This document shows positions 1 through 11,800 of a stretch of DNA of 64,000 nt, piece by piece; position 1 is the first letter of the stretch, and every line of letters starts with the position of its first letter. The notes below the pieces were generated by a model that ran no database searches, was not told the origin of the DNA, and worked only from the letters and a program-made list of their open reading frames with translations. Both the position numbers and the translations under genes were made by a program. The stretch is from Tanytarsus gracilentus (taxonomy: Eukaryota > Arthropoda > Insecta > Diptera > Chironomidae), in assembly GCA_038502055.1 (NCBI GenBank), contig JAXRKN010000044.1:10809501-10873500 (forward strand). Direction: 5' to 3'.

Positions 1-1338
1 ATCGAAGAAAATCAATGAACAAATTCAATTGAATTATCCATTAAATTTACATTTGCGAATGAATCAAATCTTCTCGTTGCACGACAAGCTTTGTGACAAC
101 GCAGAAAATTTCAACGATTTATATTCCATCGGTATGTTTGATTGATTGAAAAGAAGAAAATCCTTGTGAATTTATTTGATAGTAACTTGCTTCTGTGCAC
201 ATTGAAGCGTGAATTTGATGTTGATTCTTATTTTAATTTTGCAATGTCATTTTTAAAAAGTTTTTCTAAAGAAAGCACTTTTAACCTTTTGACATGTTAC
301 CTTAGCAACCTTGTAAAAAGTCTTCTTTTGTCCTTTCAACTATTAGAGATGGTTGTCAACGTTGTCGGTGCATTCATAATGGTTCTTTTCGGAATATTTT
401 TTCAGACTAAAGTGAGCATATAGTGCATGTCAAAAGACTCGAATTTTTACTCTAAAATTTCAGGTTTTGTTTTGGTCGTTTGGTATCAAAATTGAATTGC
501 TTTGCTTTGCGTCATCCTACCTTCTCTGGGGCGTTCTTGTCTCGACCATTATTTATGTTATTCTACGAGTATGCAGGTATGCAAAAAACCCTTAAAACTT
601 AATGTCACATGCGAGGATAAATGAAACACGATTTCATTATCGCTCGCATAGTTTATGTGTGAATTTATAAAAATAGGGAACAAAACTTTGAGTTTTAAGA
701 TTTTTTCAAAATTGTTTTATTTTAAAATTCCACCCTTGAAAACTAAAATTCAAATAAAAAACTTTAATTTTGTAGCAATGCCCGTGAGGAATCGTGCGAA
801 GGGGCTTTAATTATACACAAAATATTGCAAAACAAACCGACATTCATGCTAAATGACGAAACTTTCTACAGCAAGATGAAATCATTTACTCTTCAAATTT
901 TAAACAGGAAAAATGTAAAAGAGAAGAAAAAACTTTTAAATTTTTCTTGATGCACAAAAAACTATTTTAAACTTTTTGAATTTTTATTCAAATTGTTTGA
1001 TTTATTTATTTTTTTGCACCCTTGCAAAACCGTCATGTTCTGATAAAAATTAAAATTGCAATTTTAAATTGAATTTCTCTCATCGACAATGCGGGACGAA
1101 AAAACAACAGACATTTCATTTCAATGGATTGGGACTATTTAAATTGGATTACAGCTTCATATTCTCGGTAAAATATTGATAAGACATTTCTCGACTATTA
1201 TTGCCACTTATCAGGTTCCTCTTCCTTCATATTCAGGCTGTTAGTGCTGCAACATCGTACTTAATTGTGTTATTACAATTTGACATGACTGCAGACTTTC
1301 AAAAGTTCGTCTCGAGTGCAAACTCGACATTTGCTTAA
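1..1338 (+). CDS. Gustatory receptor family protein, 3' part of the gene
   Basis: Insect gustatory receptors are seven-transmembrane ligand-gated channels of chemosensory neurons. The gene is cut by the window's left edge. Six exons join in phase: 1-131, 347-411, 464-576, 776-914, 1111-1167 and 1237-1338, giving about 201 C-terminal residues. The first exon ends in a hydrophilic stretch containing LHDKLCD. Exons 2 and 3 encode hydrophobic membrane segments (VVNVVGAFIMVLFGIFF; SSYLLWGVLVSTIIYVIL). Exon 4 carries the intracellular helix ending FTLQILNRK. Exon 5 has FNGLGLFKLDYSFIFS, and exon 6 has TSYLIVLLQF, which matches the family's C-terminal TYhhhhhQF signature. A 15-residue tail follows, then TAA. 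All internal junctions are GT-AG. Family assignment is firm from the signature; the subfamily and ligand cannot be told. The exon 4 donor at 915 is the least certain boundary. Confidence 0.85.
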
Positions 1339-4300
1339 TTCTCACTTTTTTGCTCTATTCATTTTATTGTGAAATGCAAATTATTTTTTCTGTTTTGTTG
1401 AATGAGAAAAGTTTTTGTTACCCAATGAGTTTTGTGTGTTTTGCCTTGCATTTGAAATGAACCTAACAAAGTAAAAAACTCTTCTTATTTTTTAATTAAA
1501 AGAAAAATGGAAGTTTATAGAAGGTGACAAAGAAAGAGCTTAAATCTTTTTCATTTTGACCAAGATGAGTTTGCATTAAATATTATTCAAAATCATTTAA
1601 AAAAGTTTCAAACTTTACAAATTTAAAATCGTTAAATAAAATTTTTAATTTTGTAGCTCCCCTTTATTATTTTTTTTAATAACTTGAAATTTTAAACCTG
1701 CAACACAAAATTTATGAAGTATCAAAAAATTTCTTAAAACCTGAAAAAAAATTGATGATCCACATCCGAAATTCGTCGCCAGATTTTTCTATAAAACTTT
1801 ACTCTGAAAAGCGAAAAGTAAAAAAACTTTCAATATTTTCCTTTCATGTATTGATGTATGATTTATTTTCTACAATGTATCCTGTTCTCTCAACTTTTTT
1901 GCTCCTTTTTCTTGCAACGTTTTAAAGTAACTATGTTTAATACTGAGTATGCTACTTATTCACATCTTCACATATTTACACATTCTTCAATATTTTTTGA
2001 GAAATTTTTTAACAGTTTTCTTTATCTCAGGGGATTTCATCCTTAAACTGGATGAAAAAAATACTTTTTAAGCTGTCGAAGTTTTTGCAATTAAAAAATA
2101 ATAATAAAGATTTAAATTTTTCTTTTTAAATTGTGTCCATCAAAAAAAAGTTATAATCCCTTTATTTCGATTTAAAACTTTTCCTCCACCACGTTCTGAA
2201 ATCAATGAAAAGTGAGACAAAAGTATCAGTGAAAAAGGTGCTGGAAGCGTATTTTCTGCATATCTGGGGAATACCAAAAAAGTTTTTCAAAAAACAAACT
2301 AAAAACACATATATGTGATATTACTTCAAACATCCTCGAGGGAGTTGTGAAAAGGAAACGGAAAATGATAAATTTTGTAGATATTACTGCATAAACTTTT
2401 CACTCGCTCTCTCGCACATTTAAAATTAAAAATTGTCTGAAAAATTATTAGAAATTTCTCAGTTTATATGGAAGGAAAAACTTTTTCTGTTACATAATCA
2501 CTTGAGATCCATTTTTTCTCCCCTTAGTGATCATCAATGCCACACATAACTGTATAAAAGTTTATATTGCAATTTTTGCGAAAGAGAATTTCTGACAAAA
2601 AAATTTTAAATTCTTTTTGTCATTTCATTTATATTTTTCTCATGTAGCAAAAAACAAAAGATGCAGCAATAACTATAATAGTTTGTAATAATAATTATCG
2701 TTCTCTACATGCTTTACATATACATCCGAGTCTTCGTCTCCTCGGAGAAAATGTCAGAGAAAATGAGAAAATTTTGAGTGGAATAAAATTTTCTCGAACA
2801 GGCAATAAAAAAGTTCAAGGGAAGGAAAAAAATTTTATTTTTATATTTTTTACAAGTTAATTTTATAAAACTGAAAAAATCATAACTCGAGTGAATTTGC
2901 CATCATATTCGAGAAATTCCAGCATCATACAAATTCTCATTATTTCTTTGAAATTGCATGGACAGAAATTTAATTACTGGATGAAAGTTTTTCCATCATA
3001 ATAAATTTACATTGCTCATGTTCATTGTCCAAAGCATTTCTCAACTCAAAATCAAATTATCTCGAATGAATTTCACATCCTCTTGTGACACATATGTGAA
3101 AATCTCATTGTTTTCTTTATTGTCTTAATTTTTTTTCTCGGCTCCAATGGGGACGTGATGTAAAGAAGAAAAAATAATTATAAACAGAGGAATGTCCACT
3201 CAAAAAAAATCTCAAATCTCTCTTGACCTTTCAATTGTTACAAAAATTCTTTTCATACAATAAACACAGAAATTTTTCAAAAAACATTTTTATTTTATTT
3301 AATTTTTCTTTCATTTTAAATGCATTTTTTGCGAGCATTCTACAGTTCGTTGAGCACCTTCAGCACTACCGTGTGTGTGAATTTTTATGAGCTAAATTAC
3401 TGTATAATGCTTAATATTTGAAGCACAATGCAGCTGCAAACGAAACTTTTCCACACAAACGTAGATGATGCACTGCTTGACATGTCCGCTGCGGAAAAAG
3501 GAAGAAAAAGAAGCATAAACAACTTTATTATCATGAAATTCTATGAGGTACGTGCAAGGGCTGCACTTCCGTTACGGAAAATTTTCCGTTTTCTTCCGTT
3601 TTTTCCTTTTCTTCCGTTTTCTCCGTTTTCTTCCGTTATTTTCCGTTTTTTTATATTTTTCGTTTTTTTTAAAGAACAAAAATTGTTCAAAGAATTTGCT
3701 TTAAAAACGAGAAAAATTCTAATTTTTAATTTTTTTTAAAAGGTGGCTGATAGGTATAGTAAAAATGAAAAGACTGTTAATGTTTTATTCAGCACTAAAA
3801 TTTTTTAATTTTGAGCGCTGACTTGAATATTTTTACTTGTATGATATAAAGATATTTTATGATTTAAAGAAAATTTTTAATATTGGTGGTTTTAAATTGT
3901 ATTGTGAGTTTGAATGAATTTACTTGTCGTAATAAATTTTTTTTGCTGGTATTTTATAATTAGTTCAGAATTTTTAAAAAAATAATTTTTTTTTCCGCTG
4001 AACCACTAGTAAGAGTCTTACAAAACCAGATAATTCAGGTTCCATTCAGTCAAATATTAAAAATTTTATTTGTTAAGATTTTTCTTGAATAATTTTGTTT
4101 TGATAAAAATTTAAAATCTTTGAAGTGTGTTTAAGGATTAAGTTAATTAAACTCACGAACAATAATTTATAAATGCTTTTACAGGCAAACAAAAATCTTT
4201 TTTTTTCTGTGCTTGGTTTTTTGCACCAAATAGTAATAATTTAGGATAAAATTGTGGTGTAAAAAGTTATAAAATAATTCAAATTTGTAAAATTTTGCTC

Positions 4301-4371
4301 CAGGAACCAGTTAAAATGAGTTTTGTAAAACAAGTTGTGATATTGATTCCATACTCCTTTTGATGGGACCT

Positions 4372-4421
4372 GCTCGTTTATCCGCCAGAAATTCTATAGA
4401 AATTCTGGCGGATAGACGAGC
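4372..4421. repeat. Near-perfect 50-bp inverted repeat (hairpin) inside the hAT-like element
   Basis: Two arms of 24 bases around an AT centre are reverse complements with two mismatches; the left arm begins GCTCGTTTATCCGCC and the right arm ends GGCGGATAGACGAGC. It is more GC-rich than its surroundings. It could be the remnant of a smaller inserted palindromic element or a stem in an element transcript; its function is unknown. Confidence 0.75.
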
Positions 4422-4499
4422 TACACTCCCTTTTGATTTAACAAAAATCATGAAATATATGTTTGATAAAACTGGCATTATGAAATATATTCAAATGAC

Positions 4500-4680
4500 A
4501 TGAAAAATGGACATTAGTGGCACTCCTGAATGTCTATGATGGTAAAGTCCACCAAAAAGTCATCAATACCAATCAATTCCTGATCGAATTACGAGTTCAA
4601 CGAGGTCCATGAAGTCATAGTTCTGAAAAATTCCCATTAATGGCACTCCTGGCCGACCATTATGGACCCTACTCCAAAAT
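4500..4680. repeat. 120-bp repeat family, about 1.5 diverged units within the hAT-like element
   Basis: The segment reads through the family hallmarks in order: ATGGACATTAGTGGCACTCC, then a TCAATACCAATCAATTCC-like block, TACGAGTTCAACGAG, CATGAAGTCATAGTTCTG, and a second start of the unit with a degenerate GGCACTCCTGGCCGACCAT. It is more diverged than the array at 6727-7212. It lies inside the transposon's interior, so it was either captured by or inserted into that element. Confidence 0.75.
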
Positions 4681-5165
4681 TATTTTCAAAAATTAATTCT
4701 AATTGCAATTTAGAACTCAATAAGAATTGAAGAATTTTTAATAATTTATATAAACTAAAAAAATCTCAAATTTACTTGAAAAAAAATTTAGGCAAAGAAC
4801 AATTACAAGAAGTTTTAAACGAAAAGTGATTTTTGAGTTTGACCCTAATTTTTTCCGTTTTCTTCCGTTATTTTCCGTTTTCTTCCGTTTTTTCCGTATT
4901 CTTCCGTTTTTTCCGTTTTCTTCCGTTATTTTCCGTTTTTGGCTAAAAATTTTCCGTTTTTTCCGTTAAAACGGAGAGTGTCAGCCCCTTGGGTACGTGC
5001 TTTCTTTGTGGATGCACGATGAAAATAATTTTTATATTAGCCATAATCAAATCACAATTCATATTTATGTGTGTGTTTGTGTGCTTTCAATTGCTCTCAT
5101 CGGAAACAAAGAAAATCTTTTTTTTATGAATCGAGGAAATAAAAATTTAAGCTTCACGTGAACTA

Positions 5166-5240
5166 ATTTGTCACGATTGAATTTATTAGATAGATAGATA
5201 GATAGATGACAAAGAGGTATTTGTCACGATTGAATTTATT
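5166..5240. repeat. TAGA microsatellite flanked by a 22-bp direct repeat
   Basis: A run of TAGA units (about 5187-5206) is flanked by two identical 22-bp copies starting ATTTGTCACGATTGAATT at 5166-5187 and 5219-5240. The spacing of 53 bp suggests a local tandem duplication that included the microsatellite. Confidence 0.75.
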
Positions 5241-5863
5241 GGTGATTTTTATTATTGTACAAGCTTTAAAGGCAAAACAAAATAAAATTGTTATAAAAAA
5301 TTATAAAATTGAGTCAGACGTAGACACGAGACTTTTTTAAAGCTTTTGTGTGAAAATTTCAGAAATCCAAATTTCTTAAGTCTGGCTTCATATTAAATGG
5401 TTGATTATGATTTAACATGATGTTAAAAAATTTTAATCCAAAAAAGTTTAAATATTTTTTAATATTTTTAATGCATGACTGAAAAATCCTTCATTCACAG
5501 AACAATTTGACAAGAAAAATGCGAATAAATATTTCATTCTCTCATATATGCACTATGTGTACGCTACAATGCATTACATTGAAGCTGTTATGGGGGAAAA
5601 TCATACAACAACAATGCATGTCTATTGAAAAATGCATCGCACAGTTTTGCTTTATATGTAAAAAAAAGTTTCCGTTGAAAATCTTCATCATTAAAAGCTT
5701 GCGAATGAGATGTGAAACATGTCACATGAATGAAAAGTTTTATTCATTAGAAATCTCGCTTCTTTAACCCGAACCTCGGCAGCAGCAAAAAGCCGCAAGG
5801 CATGCACTTGAAGTTGAATATTGTGCTGTCATTAAAAGCGGATTAAATTGTCTAAAAATATTT

Positions 5864-8800
5864 TCATATTCTACAATAGCTATGCACAAGAGGCATGAGA
5901 AAATTGATGTTGCCATTATTGTTATAAAAGTTGAAAGGTTTGGTGTCGTCTTTTGTGCGAGAGAAAAAATAAATAAATTTAAGATTTTATTGAGAAAAGA
6001 TTTTTGATGAATTTTAAAATTTAATTTTAAATTTTTAACCTCAATTTTCACACAAAACCCCAACCATTGAATCTTATTGCAATGACACGGAATTAATTTT
6101 CCATGTTTTCTTCTTCCTTCTCGAGATTTTCTCTTCAGAGTGAAAGCAAACACACATTCTCACTTGCATATAGAGAGCATTTAAAATATTGCTATGGTGA
6201 ATTGAGCTTTTCTCCTGAATTATGCAAAATTCAAATAGCATCACTAAATGTTGCCACTTCCGCTTGAATGACATCAATTTCATCCTCCATTTAGCCTCGA
6301 GGGACTCTTCTTTATAGCTTACCTTGAATCTGAGCGTCATTATTGCTTGCTGCATCATATGGATCGTGATACGACGAGTAGTGCGATGCGGGATCTATGA
6401 CAGATGCTGAAAACACCGTCGGCTGATCAAGCGAGTCAATGTACTTATCAACGCGCTCCTTATATAAATTATATATACTAGCTATACATGTAATCTGTGA
6501 ATGAGAAAAGGTCGATTTTTTTTTACTTTGTAACGTAATACGAAATTAATTAAGGTTTGAAGTTACTAATTGAGTGTATATTCAATGAATGAAGGAGATA
6601 ATAAGAAAAATTAAAAGTCGGTAAATTTTTACGCAACTGGAAGTCGTTTGAACTTATAAAAAGACAAGATGGGTCTGCAAACGGCGTTGCCATTTCCAAT
6701 AGCTCCGCTGTCTTAGATTAGTACCCCATAGTTCTGAAAAATGGACATTAGTGGCACTCCTGGACGACCATGATGGACATTCCTCAAAAATCGTCAGTGT
6801 CAATCAATTCCTGATGCAATGACGAGTTCAACGACATACATGAAGCCATAGTTCTGAAAAATGGACATTAGTGGCACTCCTGGTCGGCCATGATGGACAT
6901 TCTTCAAAAATCGTTAATGTCAATCGATTTCTGATGCAATGACGAGTTCAACGACATACATGAAGCCATACTTCTGAAAAATGGACATTAGTGGCACTCC
7001 AGGCCGGCCATGATGGACACTCCTCAAAAATCGTCAATGCCAATCGATTCCTGGTCCAATTACGAGTTCAACGATACCCATGAAGCCATAGTTCTGAAAA
7101 ATGGACATTAGTGGCACTCCAGGCCGGCCATGATGGACACTCCTCAAAAATCATCAATGCCAATCGATTCCTGATCCAATTACGAGTTCAACGATACCCA
7201 TGAAGCCATATAAGAGAAAATTTGTATGAAAAAGGACATTTTTGCACTCAGGGACGGTCCTTGAAGGGTCATACCTCAAAACTAAATACTTCTTGCACAA
7301 CTAGAACCAAAACCCGATCTTTAGCCACAAACCCGAGTCAAATCCGACCAGCCGTTCTTGAGATATGCCGCCCACTAAGATCGTAAGAAAGTGAGAAAGT
7401 AAGATGACTTAAATGGCTCTAACTCCTCGTAGGAGCAACCGATTTCAAATCTGTTTTCGCCAGTTTGTAGGGTTTGGCTAGGCCTATCATTTGAGTATAT
7501 GTTTTGATATTGTACAATGTAATGTCTTGGCACTAGGGGCCAAAAACTGGTTTTGGAGAAATCCAAAATTAATATATAGCGGAGCTATAATATCCACTTA
7601 ATTAACTAAACTTTACAAACCATATAATTAAATCTGCAAAACAATAATAAATTTTCATCAACAATGTTTGGAAAAATTCCACCTAATTTAATAAACTCAA
7701 AATATCTCACTAATAGCATTAAATTTTGTGAAAAAAGTTTTAATTTAGTGAAGCTAGCTCTGGTTTTAGTTTAGCGATGTTCGTTGAAAAGTTACCCATC
7801 AGTGGTAATGAGAGCTCTATTGAAAAAGTTTTTTTTTCGAATATAATAAAATAAAATTAGAAGAAAAATTGCCAATTAAACTTCAGTGCTCTCATTTTAC
7901 CTCTCGAACTCACTCAAATTGCAAATTATCAGTTCATTTTACTGTTTAATATTGAAATTAAATTGCAACTTTTTGTTTGATTTATAAATCGGAAAAAGTT
8001 GGAAAATTTGAAGGGTTGGTAAATTTTACTTAATCAAATATATGGATAATTAATTAAAGTAAATTTCCATAGCTTCAAACTCATCAAAGTCAATAAGTCG
8101 CTCATTTAACAGTTTTCCTCATTTCTCGATTAATTTAAATCAATTAACGTTTGAATAGAAACTTTTGTCTTATTTTCTCCTTTTTTAATTACCTTCAAGC
8201 GTCCATTGACAAAGTGTTGCTGGGAAAGTCGCATGAAAAGTCCTATTATGCTCGAAACTAAATTCCTAGATTCATCTTTCACAGGCGAATATTGTCTTAT
8301 CGATGTCGTCATCTGAAATGAGAGGAAAATCAAGTCTTTGTCTTGCTTAAATTAATTTTCATTCATGTCATTACCGGCAAATCGTTGAGTAGCCAAGTCA
8401 GATTTGTTGCTGGCCTTGAGTATGGACTCGAGCAATTTCCTCTCACCAGATCTCCTATTCGATAATGAGATTTTATTTCTGTGATAATCGGTTTACTTTG
8501 AGGCACGTCAACCACCTCCATATCACTGGCGACTGAAAATAAATTGAAAAATGATTTGATTTGATTTTAATGGAAAAAGGACAAATATTATAAAAAAATG
8601 TTTCAAAACCCACACGTGGGTGTTGCCGCGTAACCCACTTGTAACAGATCAGTGTTTGATAATCAAGTGCATAAAAAATGAGTTTAAGTCAATCCGGACA
8701 CTTTGGCTGTCCGTGGAAGTCCTGTTCGACCATTCCTCAAAAATCGTCTATGTCATTAGATTCCTGGTCCAATTACGAGTTCAACGATACCCATGAAGTC

Positions 8801-11800
8801 ATAGTTCTGAAAAATGGACATTTTGGCTGTCCGTGGCACTACTGGCCGTCCATGATGGACATTCATCAAAAATCATCAATGCCATTCGATTCCTGGTCCA
8901 ATTACGAGTTCAACGAGATACATGAAGCCATATTTTGAAAAATTGTCATTTTGGCTTTCCGTGGCAGTGCTGGCCGGCCATGATAGACATTCCTCAAAAA
9001 TCATCTATATCAATCGATTCCTGGTCCAATCACGAGTTCAACGATACCCATGAAGCCATAGTTCTGAAAAATGGACATTTTGGCTGTCTGTGGCACGACC
9101 ATAGGTCACGACTCGAAAAATCATGTATGTCAATCGATTCCTGGTCAAGTTACGTATCAATGTCAATCGATTCCTGGTCCAATCACGAGTTCAACGATAC
9201 CCATGAAGCCATATAAGAGAAAATTTGTATGAAAAATGGACGTTATGGCCGTCCATGGCACGACCATAGGTCATGACTCAAAAAATAGTCAGTGCCTGCA
9301 CATATAGACCCTAAGAGCTACCATCTGGCGAAAACTAGAAGTCTCTAGCTGGTCCAGGGACCGAGATCTCGCTTGTGCAGACGGACGGACGGACGGACGG
9401 ACAGACGGACGGACGGACGGAATCACGAGCATATAAGCGTTACACCACTTTGTGGGTTACGCTAAAAATAACAAACTTGATTGGTTTCAACTTGATAAAT
9501 TCATATTTCCGAGTAACCTTACATTTCTGTTTTTCTATACTAATTGCTGTAAACTCACCAATTTCAGTATGAAAAGACGGAGCATCTGCAGAAATTTCAC
9601 AAATATATTTTCCTGATATCGAAGGTTCAACTGACTTTAAAATTACAAAGCTGATGTTTGACGGTATCGGCACCTGAAAATAAACAATAATCAATGAATG
9701 TCAATTTTGACTGATTTTCAAATAAAAGGTTTTGGTTGCATTTAGAAATTTGCTAAACTCGCGATTGACCATTACACAAACAATTGTGCAAATGTTGCGG
9801 TCTTGATAATTTTTTTTCCAAATTAAAATCATTCAAACTCTTGTTTTTATATGATGAAAATTTTGAAAAGGGCCAAAAACACAAAATGAAATTGTGGCAA
9901 CGAAGAATTTAATAAATTATTCCAAAAACTCCACATAATTTTATGCACACAGCATTGTCGAGGGAAATTTGTCGCTCAATGACTGCTGTTGAATTGAAAA
10001 TTATTACACGAAATTTTTGAAATGCAATGTGCAATAAACACCCCACAGATGCATACACAAAAACTCAGCAATTTGGTGCACTAAATTTTCCACCATTTGC
10101 ACAGTCTCTCATTGTTGTATGTGCACACACACATAATATTTCTTCTCTCTAGCACTTCCTTACTTTTTGCTGGATGATGTTTATGAAAGATCTTCCCTTA
10201 CAACACCACCGAGTGTAGATTGTAAATTTTTTTTTCGTTGCCTTTCGAGAGAATTATGATTACAAGAAACCACCAACGAGTTGTATGGTGAACTAAAAAG
10301 AAGACATTGTAAATAATTCATGAGAATTGCCGAGAGGTGGAAACTAAAATTTTAAATATTTTCATGAGTATTCACCCCTCGACATAATAAAACGAAGAAA
10401 CAAGGATTAATCTAGTTTGCAGCATAAGGCCTTTATACGGTGTTCTCCAGCGACACTGTTCTTATGTCAATGGCGGAATGTTTTCCAGAATGGAAAATCA
10501 TTTTTCATCAGCATATAATAAATTAAAAGCTTTAAAGCTTATATGCATTGCACTTTGGGTGCACGAGAGAGAAAAGTGTTACATTTCTCCACGCCAACTT
10601 CATGTTCTTCTTCTGGAATTGTATGCATGCACATTTCTGCACTCATCTGCGAGTGCATCGAATGGCTTTTTTGTGTAGCTACTGGTGTTATATATTTCTG
10701 CAGCAGCAAGCACGTAATGAGTACGCTTGAATGTAATTTTATATTCCATGAAAGCATCTCTCCCTTTTATTTATATGCTCTTCTTTCTCTCGCACCCTCT
10801 CATCTCTCACTCGCTCTTGTTTTTGTCACATTTTGAAATTAATTCTTGTTTGTCGCCTGTTCGAGTGACACCGCATGCAAACACACACACACAGCACAAT
10901 GTTGCTGAATCGTGGTGAGAAAAACTTTAAAGGCGTGATGTTAAGCGAATTTGAAGGATTTATGGAAATTCTTTTGAAAATGTTCATTCGGTTAATTGAT
11001 TCGACATTTGTTGGTTGAACAAACTATCGAATGTCTTTAAGTGTGTAAAAGTTTTGAATTAATTACACTAATTGTATTTATGGATTTAATTTGAGCTACA
11101 AAATAGCATAATGAAGTCACATAAATGTCTCGACATGTCCTTTGCCAATATTAATATTACAAGTTGTTGTAAAGTCAAATGGAAATTTGCTCTTTCAACG
11201 CATTTTATCTAAAATTAGCTTAAAGATGAATTTAATCGTTTACCAGCTTTTAGGTGTTGAAAACTTCCGGAATACACACGGGTAATTCCCTCGTGTAATA
11301 AACAGCTCTTTATTGTGCGAAATTATTTTATTGTTATGGCAAGTTTTCCATTCATCCTCATCCTCTCATTGCACACACATCCACACAACATGTTTGCATA
11401 ATGTTGAATTGATTATAATAATTTTCTGTGCTCACACTCATCCAAAATTTGCACATTCTCCACTCTTATTGATAATTTGTGCTGTTGTTGTTGTGCGTTA
11501 AGTCTTTTATTATTAAAACATTTCTAGCTCTCGTATTAAGCCATTTGTGAAACATAAATGTGGTAATTTAGAAAATGTGTAGTGATCGGTTAATAGATTT
11601 GAATGGGTTTTATGTTTTGCACAAGGAACTAAAGCGAAGCTTTTTGCCCATACAAAATAAAGCTCAACGCAAAAGTTTGAGCTTTTCTTTTTCTTTTTTT
11701 GTCCGTTCGTTCGATTCATTTATGTGACTTTCATGCAAAAAATAAAATTTGGCTTTTAATCATGTAATTAGTGCAGCAGCTCATTAAATAACATCGTATA

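Larger units (their letters stand above)
3555..4991. mobile_element. Non-autonomous hAT-like DNA transposon with 8-bp target duplication
   Basis: The element is bounded by an exact 8-bp direct repeat, GGTACGTG, at 3547-3554 and 4992-4999. Its ends are inverted: the left end begins CAAGGGCTGCACT and the right end, read inward on the other strand, begins CAAGGGGCTGACACT. Both termini fit the hAT terminal consensus YARNG, and 8-bp duplications are typical of hAT elements. Next to each end lie dense repeats of the motif TTTTCCGT/TTCTTCCG (about 3570-3660 and 4850-4965), resembling the subterminal transposase-binding repeats of this superfamily. No transposase-like ORF is present in 1.44 kb, so it would need a helper in trans. 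The interior carries a hairpin (4372-4421) and about one and a half units of the 120-bp repeat (4500-4680). Superfamily assignment is inference from ends and duplication length. Confidence 0.8.
1339..5863. other. Intergenic region between the gustatory receptor and the beat gene
   Basis: No supportable gene was found. The sequence is AT-rich with many stops in all frames. It contains the hAT-like element at 3555-4991 and the small TAGA microsatellite with flanking direct repeat at 5166-5240. The two genes converge here. A TTTATT at 5739-5744 reads AATAAA on the minus strand and may be the beat polyadenylation signal. The short ORFs at 1858-2046, 3428-3739 and 5507-5767 have low-complexity or AT-driven composition and no recognisable domain. 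Confidence 0.6.

Noticed and set aside
3428..3739. 103-codon plus-strand ORF rich in Phe and Pro
   Set aside because: Most of it is translation of the TTTTCCGT repeats at the left end of the hAT-like element.
5764..6153. 129-codon minus-strand ORF as the beat 3' exon
   Set aside because: Its frame does not match the phase left by the exon ending at 6323 using the available acceptor; kept only as an alternative in the findings.
6727..7212. CRISPR-like regular spacing of repeats
   Set aside because: The 120-bp units are contiguous tandem copies with no unique spacers, and the genome is an insect's.
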